Shown here: piece after piece, positions 5,767 through 13,358 of the stretch | How the letters are laid out: every line of letters starts with the position of its first letter | How positions within the stretch are numbered: position 1 is the stretch's first letter | Assembly: GCA_013003465.1 (NCBI GenBank) | Contig: JABDIZ010000009.1 | Span: 1-13,358 of the forward strand | DNA length: 13,358 bases | Reading direction: 5' to 3' | Source: Rhodothermaceae bacterium | GTDB taxonomy: Bacteria; Bacteroidota; Rhodothermia; Rhodothermales; Rubricoccaceae | Notes under the pieces: model-generated | Database searches by the model: none | What the model was told of the DNA's origin: nothing | Seen by the model: the letters and a program-made list of their open reading frames with translations, nothing else | Program-made: the position numbers and the translations under genes

Positions 5767-7503
5767 TTAGCTCCCTATCGGTGGGCGCTGCCGATGCACG
5801 TCCGTCGCCTGCTGCACGGCGTGGGCGAGGCGCAGCGCGTGATGGTCCTTCCACAGCGGCGCGAGGAACGTGATCGAGTGCGGCTGTCGCCGCCCCGGAT
5901 GCCCTTCGACCGGAAACAGTCCGTTGGGGAGGACCACCGCCGGATGCCCCGTCAGGTTTGTGATCCCCAATGCCGAGCCGCCAAACGATGGGGTCACGAT
6001 CACATCGAAGTCGACCATGAGTGCAGCCATCTGCTGCATGAGGACGGTGCGGAGTCGGTTGGCCTGGATGTACTCGACCGCCGGGATGAAGCGCGCGTGC
6101 CGGAAGACGTTGGGCCACGCGTTGCGGACCTGCCGCACCATCCGGTCCACACCGCCCGTGCGCGTGAGGCCCTCGAACGCCGCCGATGCTTCGGCTTCGA
6201 GGATGAGGAGCATTGCGTCGGTTGGCAGTGCCTCCGGGAGGGCGACCGGCGTAAGCGCCACGCCGAGGTCACGGAGAACATTCAGCGTCGCGCGATCGGC
6301 TGCACCGCCCTCGCCCTCCCCTTCCTCGAATGCGGCCTCGACGAAGCCGACTCGCAGATCGCGCACGTCAGAGGCCGGGTCGAACGGGAAGGCGGGGTCG
6401 GGGGTCGCGCGAGCCTCGCGGGGATCGGGGCCGCGCAGGGCGTCGAAGACGAGGGCGCAGTCGAGCGCGCTGCGAGCCATCGGGCCGAGCTTGTCCATGC
6501 TCCACGAGAGCGCCATCGCGCCGCGCGTGGAGACGCGGCCAAAGGTGGGACGCAGGCCCGTCACGCCGTTGCGCGTGGACGGCGAGACGATGGAGCCGAG
6601 CGTCTCAGAGCCGATGGCGAAGGGCACGAGGCCCGCCGCCACGGCCGAGCCGGGACCCGCCGAGGAGCCGCTGCTCCCCTGCTCCACGTTCCAGGGGTTC
6701 TTGGTCGTCCCGCCGAACCACACGTCGCCCCAGGCGAGGGCACCGAGCGTCAGCTTGGCCACAAGGACGGCCCCTGCCGCATCGAGTTTTTGAATGACGG
6801 CTGCGTCCTCGTCGAGCACCTGCGAGCGGTAGGGCTCGGCGCCCCACGTCGTCGGGTAGCCGCGCGCGGCGAGGAGGTCTTTGGCGCCATACGGGATGCC
6901 GTGGAGTGGCCCGCGATCCTGCCCGGCGGCGAGTTCGCGGTCCATCCGTTCGGCCTGTTCCAGGGCACGCCCCTCCGTCAATGTGACGACGGCTTGCAGT
7001 TGCGGATCGAAGCGGCGTAACCGGTCGAGGGCGAGCCGGGTCAACTCCACCGAGGTCACTTCGCCTGCGCGTAGCAGCCCGGCCAACTCGGCGACGCTCG
7101 CGAAGGCCAGATCGATCTCGGAGACTGGGCGCGACGCCGTGGTGTCCGGGGCAAAAGCCATTCCCTCACCCGGATCGGGCCGCGCGACGCCACTGACCCC
7201 AAGGTTGAGCGTCAGGGCGGGCGGGACCCTGTTCGGCGGCTCTGCTTCCCGGATCGCTTCCAGGCGTTCCAGGCGCTCGTTGACGTCCTCAAGCATAAGC
7301 GTGCGCTGCGCCTCCGTGAACGTCAGGCCCATCACACGCTCCGCCGCCGTGAGGTCGTCCGTCGTGAGCAGGTCATCCACAGGCGGCGCCCAGGATTCGG
7401 GCGGCAGCCCTCTGCGCAGTCGATGTGCGGCGAGCGGCTCGGGCAGGACCGCCACAGCGCCGAGCGCTGTCGTGGCAGTGAGGAAGCGACGGCGGGACAG
7501 CAT
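5767..7503 (-). CDS. Tat-exported amidase-signature family hydrolase
   Basis: From the ATG at 7503 the product has 578 residues. It opens with a twin-arginine signal, SRRRFLT at 3-9 followed by a hydrophobic stretch to about 26, so the enzyme is probably folded in the cytosol and exported. A helical segment (about 46-100) links to the amidase-signature core. The Ser-cisSer-Lys triad can be placed: Lys208 in YGAKD, cis-Ser277 in QGSSGSSAG, and nucleophile Ser304 in GSETLGSIVSP. The usual motif is GSDTGGSIR.PA, so the arginine after GSI is replaced by valine and the glycine before GS by leucine. Family members hydrolyse amide bonds of small molecules or peptides; a GatA role in Glu-tRNA amidation is excluded by the export signal and these differences. 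The substrate cannot be told. The frame is open up to 7653, but that extension overlaps ppdK and would bury the Tat signal, so 7503 is preferred, 13 bases after the ppdK stop. Confidence 0.92.
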   Translation of the reverse strand: MLSRRRFLTATTALGAVAVLPEPLAAHRLRRGLPPESWAPPVDDLLTTDDLTAAERVMGLTFTEAQRTLMLEDVNERLERLEAIREAEPPNRVPPALTLNLGVSGVARPDPGEGMAFAPDTTASRPVSEIDLAFASVAELAGLLRAGEVTSVELTRLALDRLRRFDPQLQAVVTLTEGRALEQAERMDRELAAGQDRGPLHGIPYGAKDLLAARGYPTTWGAEPYRSQVLDEDAAVIQKLDAAGAVLVAKLTLGALAWGDVWFGGTTKNPWNVEQGSSGSSAGPGSAVAAGLVPFAIGSETLGSIVSPSTRNGVTGLRPTFGRVSTRGAMALSWSMDKLGPMARSALDCALVFDALRGPDPREARATPDPAFPFDPASDVRDLRVGFVEAAFEEGEGEGGAADRATLNVLRDLGVALTPVALPEALPTDAMLLILEAEASAAFEGLTRTGGVDRMVRQVRNAWPNVFRHARFIPAVEYIQANRLRTVLMQQMAALMVDFDVIVTPSFGGSALGITNLTGHPAVVLPNGLFPVEGHPGRRQPHSITFLAPLWKDHHALRLAHAVQQATDVHRQRPPIGS

Positions 7504-7516
7504 GGCGGGAAAGGAG

Positions 7517-10162
7517 TCAGTCGGTTCGGTCTTGCAGCGCCGCCTGCGCTGCCGCGAGGCGTGCGACGGGCACGCGGAAGGGCGAGCACGAGACATAGTC
7601 GAGCCCGGCGCGGTGGAAGAAGTGGACCGAGGCCGGGTCGCCGCCGTGCTCACCGCAGATCCCGACTTTGAGGTCCGGCTTGGTCTCGCGCCCGCGCTCG
7701 GTCGCCATGCGGACCAGTTCGCCGACGCCCTCTTGGTCGAGCGCCTGGAACGGATCGGCCGCCAGTACGCCGTGCTCGACGTAGTGCGGGAGGAACGTCC
7801 CAGCGTCGTCGCGGCTGTAGCCGAAGGTCATCTGCGTCAGGTCGTTGGTCCCGAACGAGAAGAAGTCGGCCGTCTCCGCAATTTCTCCAGCGCGTAGTGC
7901 GGCGCGCGGCACCTCGATCATCGTCCCGATGAGGTGCTTGACCCGCCGCCCCTGCTCCTCAAAGACCTTTCCGGCGACGTGCGCGATGGCCGCGCGCTGA
8001 TCGTCCAACTCGGCCTTCGTCCCGATGAGTGGCACCATCACCTCGGGCAACACATCCACGCCCTCTTCGGCGACGGCGACGGCCGCCTCGAAAATGGCCC
8101 GCGCCTGCATGGCCGTGATCTCGGGGTAGACCACGCCCAGGCGACACCCCCGGTGCCCGAGCATCGGGTTGACTTCGCCGAGGCTCGTCACGCGGCGGCG
8201 CACGGTCTCGACTGGCTGCCCGACGTACTCGGCCAGCGTCTCTAGGCCCTCATCGTCGTGCGGCAGGAACTCGTGGAGCGGCGGATCGAGGAGGCGGATG
8301 GTGACGGGTTTGCCGTTCATCGCCCGGAAGATGCCCGCGAAATCGTCGCGCTGGTGCGGGAGCAGATCGCCGAGTGCCGCAGCGCGGTCGGCGGTCGTCT
8401 CGGCGAAGATCATGCGGCGAATCGCCCAGATACGGTCGCCCTCGAAAAACATGTGCTCGGTGCGGCACAACCCGATGCCCTCGGCGCCGAGTTCGATGGC
8501 CTTGGCCGCGTCATCGGGCGTGTCGGCGTTGGTGCGCACCTTCAGGCGGCGCAGCCCATCGGCCCAACCGAGCACGGTTTGCATGTCGCCGCTGATTTCG
8601 GGCGGGACGAGCGGCTCTTCGCCCAGGATGACTTCGCCGGTGGAGCCGTTGAGCGAGAGCCAGTCGCCCTCACGCACGGTCACCGCGCCGTTGGTGAACG
8701 AGCCGTTGGCGTAGTCCACGACGATGTCGGCGCACCCGGCCACGCACGGTTTGCCCCAGCCACGCGCCACGACGGCGGCGTGCGAGGTCATCCCCCCCCG
8801 CGCGGTCAGGATGCCCTCGGCCGCGTGCATGCCACCCACATCCTCCGGGCTCGTCTCGATGCGCACGAGGATGACGTCCTCGCCCCGCGCTTTCCACGCC
8901 TCGGCCTCGTCGGCCGAGAACACGACGCGCCCCACGGCGGCACCGGGCGAGGCCGGAAGCCCGTGCCCCACTATGCGCTCGTGGTACGCCCCCTCGTCGG
9001 CGAAGCGGGGATGCAAGAGCGTCTCGATGTGGCGCGGCTCGACGAGGCTCCGCACCGCCTCCTCCTCCGTCGCCACGCCATCGCGCACGAGGTCCACGGC
9101 CACTTTGACGGCCGCCGCGCCGGTCCGCTTGCCGTTGCGCGTCTGGAGGATAAAGAGCTGCCCGTCCTGCACGGTGAACTCGATGTCCTGCATGTTGGCA
9201 TAGTGGCGCTCCAGCTGGTCGGCGGTGGCGACGAGGCGCCGGTACGCCGCGGGAAACTGGCGCTCCATCTCGGCGATGGGGAGCGGCGTGCGGATGCCCG
9301 CCACCACGTCCTCGCCCTGCGCGTTGGGTAGGAACTCGCCGTAGAGCTGCTGCTCGCCGGTGGACGGGTTGCGCGTGAAGCAGACGCCCGTACCACTCGT
9401 AGGGCCGAGGTTGCCGAAGACCATCGCCTGCACGTTGACGCCCGTACCGAGCAGGCCCGTGATCTGGTTGAAGCGGCGGTACTTGACGGCGCGCTCGTTG
9501 TCCCAGGACGAGAACACCGCGTCGATGGCGCGATGAAGCTGCTCGCGCGGGTCTTCGGGAAACATGAAACCGGTCTGCCGCCGGTAGATCGCTTTGTAGC
9601 GAGCAACGAGCGTGCGCAGCGCGCGGGCATCGAGGTCTACGTCGTTCTCGACGCCCTGCTCGGCTTTGAGCGCGGCGAGCGCCTCCTCGAAGTGATGGTG
9701 GTGCACGCCCATCACCACGTCGCCGAACATATCGATGAAGCGGCGATAGGCGTCGAGGGCGAAGCGCTCATTGTCCATCCTGCGCGCGAGCCCCTCGGCG
9801 ACGGCATCGTTGAGGCCGAGGTTGAGGACCGTGTCCATCATGCCCGGCATGGACACCGCTGCGCCGCTGCGAACGGAGACGAGGAGGGGCCGCTCGGGGT
9901 CACCGAGGGTGAGCCCCATCGCGGTCTCGACGTGCGCTAGCCCCCCCTCTACCTCCTCGGCGAGGCCGTCGGGCCACGTGCCGCCCTGATCCAGCACGGT
10001 GCGGCACGCTTCGGTGGTGAGGGTGAACCCGGGGGGGACGGGCAACCCGACCGAGGCCATCTCGGCCAGTCCGGCCCCTTTGCCACCGAGGAGCGGCTTC
10101 ATCGAGCCGCTGCCGTCGGCGGTGCCGTTGCCAAAGTGATAAACGAACGATCCCATGAACAT
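7517..10162 (-). CDS. ppdK: Pyruvate, phosphate dikinase
   Basis: This cytosolic enzyme interconverts pyruvate + ATP + phosphate and phosphoenolpyruvate + AMP + pyrophosphate, and serves gluconeogenesis or glycolysis. From the ATG at 10162 it has 881 residues, a normal length. The N-terminal ATP-grasp domain begins FVYHFGNG with LLGGKGAGLAEM (about 24-35) and later SVRSGAAVSMPGMMDTVLN. The central phosphohistidine domain has GGMTSHAAVVARG, with His461 as the phosphate carrier and Thr459 as the residue a PDRP-type regulator would phosphorylate. The C-terminal PEP/pyruvate barrel ends with GEHGGDP.SV and YVSCSPFRVP, its catalytic cysteine at about 859. The frame extends further up to 10303, but those 47 codons overlap the divergent repair gene and lack family similarity. 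A second ATG two codons later (10156) is equally possible. The first gene of the leftward group; the amidase gene follows after 13 bases. Confidence 0.97.
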   Translation of the reverse strand: MFMGSFVYHFGNGTADGSGSMKPLLGGKGAGLAEMASVGLPVPPGFTLTTEACRTVLDQGGTWPDGLAEEVEGGLAHVETAMGLTLGDPERPLLVSVRSGAAVSMPGMMDTVLNLGLNDAVAEGLARRMDNERFALDAYRRFIDMFGDVVMGVHHHHFEEALAALKAEQGVENDVDLDARALRTLVARYKAIYRRQTGFMFPEDPREQLHRAIDAVFSSWDNERAVKYRRFNQITGLLGTGVNVQAMVFGNLGPTSGTGVCFTRNPSTGEQQLYGEFLPNAQGEDVVAGIRTPLPIAEMERQFPAAYRRLVATADQLERHYANMQDIEFTVQDGQLFILQTRNGKRTGAAAVKVAVDLVRDGVATEEEAVRSLVEPRHIETLLHPRFADEGAYHERIVGHGLPASPGAAVGRVVFSADEAEAWKARGEDVILVRIETSPEDVGGMHAAEGILTARGGMTSHAAVVARGWGKPCVAGCADIVVDYANGSFTNGAVTVREGDWLSLNGSTGEVILGEEPLVPPEISGDMQTVLGWADGLRRLKVRTNADTPDDAAKAIELGAEGIGLCRTEHMFFEGDRIWAIRRMIFAETTADRAAALGDLLPHQRDDFAGIFRAMNGKPVTIRLLDPPLHEFLPHDDEGLETLAEYVGQPVETVRRRVTSLGEVNPMLGHRGCRLGVVYPEITAMQARAIFEAAVAVAEEGVDVLPEVMVPLIGTKAELDDQRAAIAHVAGKVFEEQGRRVKHLIGTMIEVPRAALRAGEIAETADFFSFGTNDLTQMTFGYSRDDAGTFLPHYVEHGVLAADPFQALDQEGVGELVRMATERGRETKPDLKVGICGEHGGDPASVHFFHRAGLDYVSCSPFRVPVARLAAAQAALQDRTD

Positions 10163-10241
10163 AGCGGAGGTGTAGGCGCGAAAACCGCGTGCAGTATACC
10201 GCAGCCACCGTATCGTTCGGCACCGCCGACCTCGCTCTCTC
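10163..10241. promoter_or_regulatory. Divergent promoter region between ppdK and the alkylation-repair gene
   Basis: Only 79 bases separate the two divergent starts, so both promoters must sit here or inside the genes. On the minus strand TATACT (10193-10198) lies about 30 bases before the ppdK ATG, with GAACGA 14 bases further upstream. The core GTATAC (10194-10199) is palindromic and so could be read as a -10 element in either direction. No -35 consensus or operator repeat is evident. The promoter assignment is inference. Confidence 0.35.
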
Positions 10242-10961
10242 ATGCCCGCCCCTACGGCTGCCGCTGCGCTCAACGCCCTCCACACCCGCGCCGACCCCGA
10301 CAAAGCCTGTCACGCGCTTCGGTTCTTCAAAACCGGCCCCGGTGAATACGGCGAGGGCGATCAGTTCCTCGGCATCCGCATGCCGCCGCTCCGCGACCTG
10401 GCGCGGACGTTCCAGCCCCTTCCGCTCGGCGAGATCCGTGGGCTGCTGACCTCGCCCTGGCACGAAGCGCGGATGCTCGCCCTGCTGGTCATGGTGCGGC
10501 AGTACAAAGCCGCCCGGCGCGATCCGGCCGCGCGCGACACCCTCCACCGGCTCTACCTCGATCACACCGCGCACGTCAACAATTGGGACCTCGTAGACTC
10601 GTCGGCCCCGCACCTCGTCGGTGCCCACCTCCGCCCGGATGACCGCGCCCTCCTCGACCGGCTCGCGGCCTCATCTCTGCTCTGGGATCGTCGTATCGCC
10701 ATCATCGCCACGTTCTCCTTCATCCGGCAGGGCGAGTTCGGCGACGCGTTCCGCATCGCGGAGATGCTGCTGGCCGACGAGCACGACCTGATCCACAAAG
10801 CTGTCGGGTGGATGCTGCGCGAGGTGGGCAAGCGCAGCCAGGAGGCCGAAGAGAGCTTTCTGCGGATGCATTACGCGAGGATGCCCCGAACGATGCTGCG
10901 CTACGCCATCGAGCGGTTCCCGGAGCCGCTACGGCAGGCGTATCTCCACGGGCAGGTGTGA
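10242..10961 (+). CDS. AlkD-like DNA alkylation repair glycosylase (HEAT-like repeats)
   Basis: A 239-residue, fully helical protein of the DNA_alkylation (AlkC/AlkD) family, which excises positively charged alkylated purines such as 3- and 7-alkyl bases without flipping them. The typical N-terminal block FFKTGPGEYGEGDQFLGIR..PLR lies at 28-51. The residues that define the AlkD active site appear to be present: Trp115 and Asp119 in NNWDLVD (matching Trp109/Asp113 of the Bacillus cereus enzyme), an arginine in WDRRIAI (Arg150 or 151, matching Arg148), and Trp190 in VGWMLREVGKR (matching Trp187). These residues argue for an active enzyme rather than one of the catalytically dead relatives. The length equals that of B. 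cereus AlkD. The ATG at 10242 is the first in frame and has no Shine-Dalgarno sequence. It is divergent from ppdK and followed 85 bases later by the symporter gene on the same strand; no functional link with either is apparent. Confidence 0.93.
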   Translation: MPAPTAAAALNALHTRADPDKACHALRFFKTGPGEYGEGDQFLGIRMPPLRDLARTFQPLPLGEIRGLLTSPWHEARMLALLVMVRQYKAARRDPAARDTLHRLYLDHTAHVNNWDLVDSSAPHLVGAHLRPDDRALLDRLAASSLLWDRRIAIIATFSFIRQGEFGDAFRIAEMLLADEHDLIHKAVGWMLREVGKRSQEAEESFLRMHYARMPRTMLRYAIERFPEPLRQAYLHGQV

Positions 10962-11046
10962 GCACAGCGCCCAGGCGTGAGGCGGATACCCATTCAATCC
11001 GGGCCCGTCCCTAGCTTGCGTCGTTTCCCACCCTGCCTGCACGCGC
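10962..11046 (+). promoter_or_regulatory. Spacer with a possible promoter for the symporter gene
   Basis: The 85 bases between the repair gene and the symporter hold TAGCTTG at 11012-11018, about 28 bases before the symporter ATG. It partly resembles the Bacteroidota -7 element TAnnTTTG, but no TTTG lies at the expected distance upstream. No hairpin followed by a T run terminates the upstream gene, so read-through is possible. Confidence 0.2.
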
Positions 11047-12837
11047 ATGACGCCCCTCGACTGGACGATCGTCGCCACCTACCTCGTCCTTAGCCTTGGC
11101 ATCGCCGCGTGGTACGCGCGCCGCGCCTCCAAGAACACCGACGAGTTCTTCGCCTCGGGCCGCGCCATGCCGTGGTGGCTGGCCGGGACGAGCATGGTCG
11201 CCACTACGTTCGCGGCCGATACGCCGCTGCTCATCACCGAGGTGATCGCGCTCGACGGCATTTCGGGCAACTGGATCTGGTGGAATGGTGCGCTGGGCGG
11301 CATCCTGACGGTGTTCTTCTTCGCCAAGCTCTGGCGCCGCAGCGGTGTGCTGACCGACGTGGAGTTCGTCGAACTGCGCTACAGCGGCCCGGCGGCGGCA
11401 TGGCTGCGTGGCATCAAGGCGGTCTACTTCGGGCTGCTGATGAACGCCATCATCATCGGGTGGGTGGCGCTGGCGATGGAGACGATCCTGGCCGTCCTCT
11501 TTCCCGGCATGCGCCTGTTCGGCCAGGAGACGCTGAACCTGCTCGGCCTGGAGGTCGGCGCCCCGATGGCGACGGTGGGGCTGCTGATCCTGCTCGTCGG
11601 GGCGTACTCGCTGCTCTCGGGCCTGTGGGGCATCGCGGTGACCGACGTGTTCCAGTTCGCCCTGGCGATGATCGGCTCCGTGGCCCTGGCCTGGTTCGCG
11701 CTCGACCTGCCGGAGATCGGCGGCGTGAGCGGGTTGCTGGAGAAGCTGCCTGCGGAGACGGTCCGCTTCTTCCCGGTGCTGGGTGGCGGCGAGGCGGCCG
11801 AGGCCGGAGCCGTGTTCGTGATCTCGGCGCTGGCGTTTGTGGCGTTTTTCGGCGTGCAGTGGTGGTCGAGCTGGTATCCGGGGCAGGAGCCGGGCGGCGG
11901 TGGCTATGTGGCGCAGCGGATGCTGGCCGCCCGGAGCGAGAAGGACTCTGCGTTGGCGACGCTCTGGTTCACGGTGGCGCACTACTGCGTGCGGCCGTGG
12001 CCGTGGATCCTCGTCGCGCTCGTGGCGCTCGTCCTCTACCCCGGCCTGGAAAACCCGCGCGAGGGCTACGTCCTCGTCATGCGCGAGACGCTGCCGCCGG
12101 GCCTGCTGGGGCTCCTCTTCGCTGCCTTCCTCGCCGCCTTCATGAGCACCATCTCGACGCAACTCAACTGGGGCACGAGCTACCTCGTCAACGACCTCTA
12201 CCGCCGGTTCGTGGCGAAGACAAGCGACGAGAAGCACTACGTCCTGATCTCGCGCCTCGTCACCTTCGGCCTTGCCCTCTTCGGCTTCCTCGTGGCGACA
12301 CAGCTCGACACCATCCGCGACGCGTGGGGGCTCGTGCTGAGCGCCTCGGCGGGGCTCGGCCTCGTGCTGATCCTGCGCTGGTATTGGGCGCGCGTCAACG
12401 CGTGGAGCGAGCTGACGGCCACGCTCGTCCCGCTTGGCCTCGTGGGGCTGCAACTCGTCGGCGTGGACATCCCCTTCCTGACGGCCGAGTTTCCTGTCAA
12501 CCTCTACGGCATCGTGGCCATCACGACGGTGCTGTGGCTCGCCGTGACGTTCCTCACGCGCCCCACCGACCCGGCCGTGCTGGACGCGTTCTACCGGACG
12601 ATCCGCCCCGGCGGCCCGGGCTGGCACCGCGTCGCTCGCTCCCACCCCGAGGTACAGCCCGACAGCGGCCTCGGCCGCCTCGCGTTGCGCTGGGCGCTGG
12701 GCGTGGCCCTCGTGTACGCCGCACTGCTCGGCACGGGCTGGCTGCTGTTCGGGCGCTGGGGCGCGGGCCTGCTCGCCCTCGGCGCTGCGGCGGCCGTCCT
12801 TATCTTTCTCGTCCGTGACCTGGATCAAGCAACGTAG
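11047..12837 (+). CDS. Sodium:solute symporter (SSS family)
   Basis: A 596-residue polytopic inner-membrane transporter expected to couple inward Na+ movement to uptake of an organic solute. Long hydrophobic segments alternate with short charged loops along the whole chain. The N-terminal region LDWTIVATYLVLSLGIAAWY then SKNTDEFFASGRAMPWW (28-44) and LAGTSMVATTFAADTP (45-60) are strong SSS landmarks: the FF.SGR.MPWW loop and the broken helix that contributes to ion and substrate binding. Other conserved-looking parts are LWRRSGVLTDVEFVELRYSG and, late in the protein, FMSTISTQLNWGTSYLVNDLYRRF, where the Ser/Thr of STIS fit a Na+ site. Closest in style to the Na+:solute symporters of Bacteroidota and related phyla; the substrate (sugar, amino acid or other) cannot be told. 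The ATG at 11047 is the first in frame just before the first membrane segment. A very long antisense frame over this gene is a composition artefact. Confidence 0.95.
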   Translation: MTPLDWTIVATYLVLSLGIAAWYARRASKNTDEFFASGRAMPWWLAGTSMVATTFAADTPLLITEVIALDGISGNWIWWNGALGGILTVFFFAKLWRRSGVLTDVEFVELRYSGPAAAWLRGIKAVYFGLLMNAIIIGWVALAMETILAVLFPGMRLFGQETLNLLGLEVGAPMATVGLLILLVGAYSLLSGLWGIAVTDVFQFALAMIGSVALAWFALDLPEIGGVSGLLEKLPAETVRFFPVLGGGEAAEAGAVFVISALAFVAFFGVQWWSSWYPGQEPGGGGYVAQRMLAARSEKDSALATLWFTVAHYCVRPWPWILVALVALVLYPGLENPREGYVLVMRETLPPGLLGLLFAAFLAAFMSTISTQLNWGTSYLVNDLYRRFVAKTSDEKHYVLISRLVTFGLALFGFLVATQLDTIRDAWGLVLSASAGLGLVLILRWYWARVNAWSELTATLVPLGLVGLQLVGVDIPFLTAEFPVNLYGIVAITTVLWLAVTFLTRPTDPAVLDAFYRTIRPGGPGWHRVARSHPEVQPDSGLGRLALRWALGVALVYAALLGTGWLLFGRWGAGLLALGAAAAVLIFLVRDLDQAT

Positions 12838-12925
12838 AGGCCTTTGTCCTTGTCACCAATGCTGCGGGCAGCTCTCGCACAACCAGGCACTTGGGCCGCT
12901 CGCCCTGCGCCGGTGAGCGTGTTAT
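12838..12925 (+). other. Spacer between the symporter and HAD genes
   Basis: Eighty-eight bases with no gene. TTATAT at 12922-12927 runs into the ATG of the HAD gene, so it is too close to be that gene's -10 box. I see no clear terminator hairpin for the symporter gene and no recognisable promoter. Confidence 0.4.
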
Positions 12926-13358
12926 ATGGATCAGGTAGGAAACACAATCCTCGACCGATTCTCCGCCGTGCTTCTCGACATGAACAGCACGTTCATGTTC
13001 GACGAGGATCGTTTCGGACCAGAGCACGACTACGCCGCCACCTACCAGAGCTTTGGCGGAGCGCTCTCCACCGAGCGCGCGGATGCTCTGATCGTTGCGT
13101 GCTACGAGCGCCTCGACACACTTTACCTCGACCCCGCCCGTCACGATAGTTTCCCGACCGTAAAGGAAACGCTCCGCTCGCTTCCAGGCGCGGGCGAGTT
13201 GAGCGAAGCTGAACTGGAACGGCTGGAGCAGACGTTCGCTGCACACGAATTGGGGCGGGTTCCCGAAGAATACGCCGCTGCGCTCAAGCGACTCGCCGCG
13301 ACCCACCGGCTTGCGCTCGTGGCCGACGTTTGGGCGCAGAAGGAGCCGTGGCTCAAAG
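12926..13358 (+). CDS. HAD-superfamily hydrolase-like protein (5' part only, runs off the right edge)
   Basis: An ATG at 12926 opens a frame that stays open for 144 codons to the window end and begins MDQVGNTILDRFSAVLLDMN. Residues 15-22, VLLDMNST, followed by FMFDEDRFG, match the first HAD motif: hydrophobic strand, nucleophilic aspartate (Asp18), then small residue and threonine. The stretch RLALVADVWAQKEPW near the end of the visible part sits where motif II and the following lysine are expected (compare GVVSN.W..K). The helical segment between them would be the cap domain. The second aspartate of the usual DxDxT is asparagine here (Asp18-Met-Asn20-Ser-Thr22), and the motif II serine or threonine appears changed to alanine. 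An in-frame stop ten bases upstream of the ATG fixes the start; the next ATG would cut through motif I. Motifs III and IV lie beyond the window. Substrate unknown. Confidence 0.8.
   Translation, partial: MDQVGNTILDRFSAVLLDMNSTFMFDEDRFGPEHDYAATYQSFGGALSTERADALIVACYERLDTLYLDPARHDSFPTVKETLRSLPGAGELSEAELERLEQTFAAHELGRVPEEYAAALKRLAATHRLALVADVWAQKEPWLK

Noticed and set aside
5692..7020. A 442-codon plus-strand frame over the amidase gene
   Set aside because: Arginine-, glutamate- and histidine-rich with no family similarity; antisense to a clear amidase with an identifiable triad and Tat signal.
8258..9331. A 357-codon plus-strand frame inside ppdK
   Set aside because: Antisense to the conserved core of pyruvate phosphate dikinase and of shadow-like composition.
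11109..12818. A 569-codon plus-strand frame overlapping the symporter in another phase
   Set aside because: Arginine/proline/histidine-rich composition with no recognisable motif; a frame-shifted shadow of the symporter.
11011..12828. A 605-codon open frame on the minus strand, antisense to the symporter gene
   Set aside because: Its product is almost entirely Arg, Glu, His, Gln, Ala and Asp with no domain or membrane pattern, as expected when a very GC-rich gene is read antisense. The plus-strand symporter is unmistakable.
12800..13306. A 168-codon minus-strand frame at the right edge
   Set aside because: It is antisense to the HAD-type frame, which carries a recognisable motif I in the right place, and it overlaps the end of the symporter gene.
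1..13358. CRISPR arrays, tRNA or rRNA genes, insertion sequences, integrases, toxin-antitoxin or defence genes
   Set aside because: Looked for on both strands. No spaced direct repeats, cloverleaf-like sequence, transposase or integrase motif or terminal inverted repeats were recognised; nearly all of the window is covered by eight ordinary genes.

Overview
The window is GC-rich, gene-dense bacterial chromosome with eight recognisable complete genes and a partial gene at each edge. Several features suggest a Rhodothermota/Bacteroidota-type aerobe, probably marine or salt-adapted. They are very high third-position GC, almost no Shine-Dalgarno sequences before obvious starts, a probable Na+-coupled symporter of a type I associate with that group, and an exopolysaccharide kinase paired with a small SLBB protein. 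The lineage is inference from protein style; no rRNA or other phylogenetic marker is present.

Layout. Positions 1-10162 are transcribed leftward (minus strand) and 10242-13358 rightward (plus strand), from a 79-base divergent spacer. Leftward, in transcription order, are: pyruvate phosphate dikinase (10162-7517); a Tat-exported amidase-signature enzyme (7503-5767); an M48 zinc-metalloprotease lipoprotein (5706-4900); the queuosine enzyme QueA, which starts with TTG (4826-3786); a 284-base spacer; a fused Wzz/BY-tyrosine kinase (3501-631); a small SLBB-domain export protein (618-67); and the first codons of another gene (33-1). Rightward are: an AlkD-type DNA alkylation repair glycosylase (10242-10961); a sodium:solute symporter (11047-12837); and the 5' part of a HAD-superfamily protein (12926 to the window end).

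How the genes work together. The kinase and SLBB pair is the envelope machinery of an exopolysaccharide or capsule export system whose remaining genes should lie to the left. The kinase/co-polymerase would set chain length through phosphorylation of its C-terminal tyrosine cluster, and the SLBB protein would form part of the periplasmic or outer-membrane conduit. The ppdK, amidase, M48 and queA genes are closely spaced (13-73 bases) and may be co-transcribed, but they share no obvious pathway: central carbon metabolism, periplasmic amide hydrolysis, envelope proteolysis and tRNA modification. The rightward genes also look like unrelated housekeeping functions.

I see no mobile element, CRISPR array, tRNA, rRNA or defence island, and no convincing wholly new system. 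The points most worth a second look are the roughly 215-residue acidic extension in front of the first membrane segment of the kinase, the stripped-down SLBB partner, a 12-G homopolymer inside queA, a shared promoter-like element (GAACGA, 14 bases, TATAC) upstream of both leftward transcription units, and a substituted catalytic motif in the HAD protein at the right edge.
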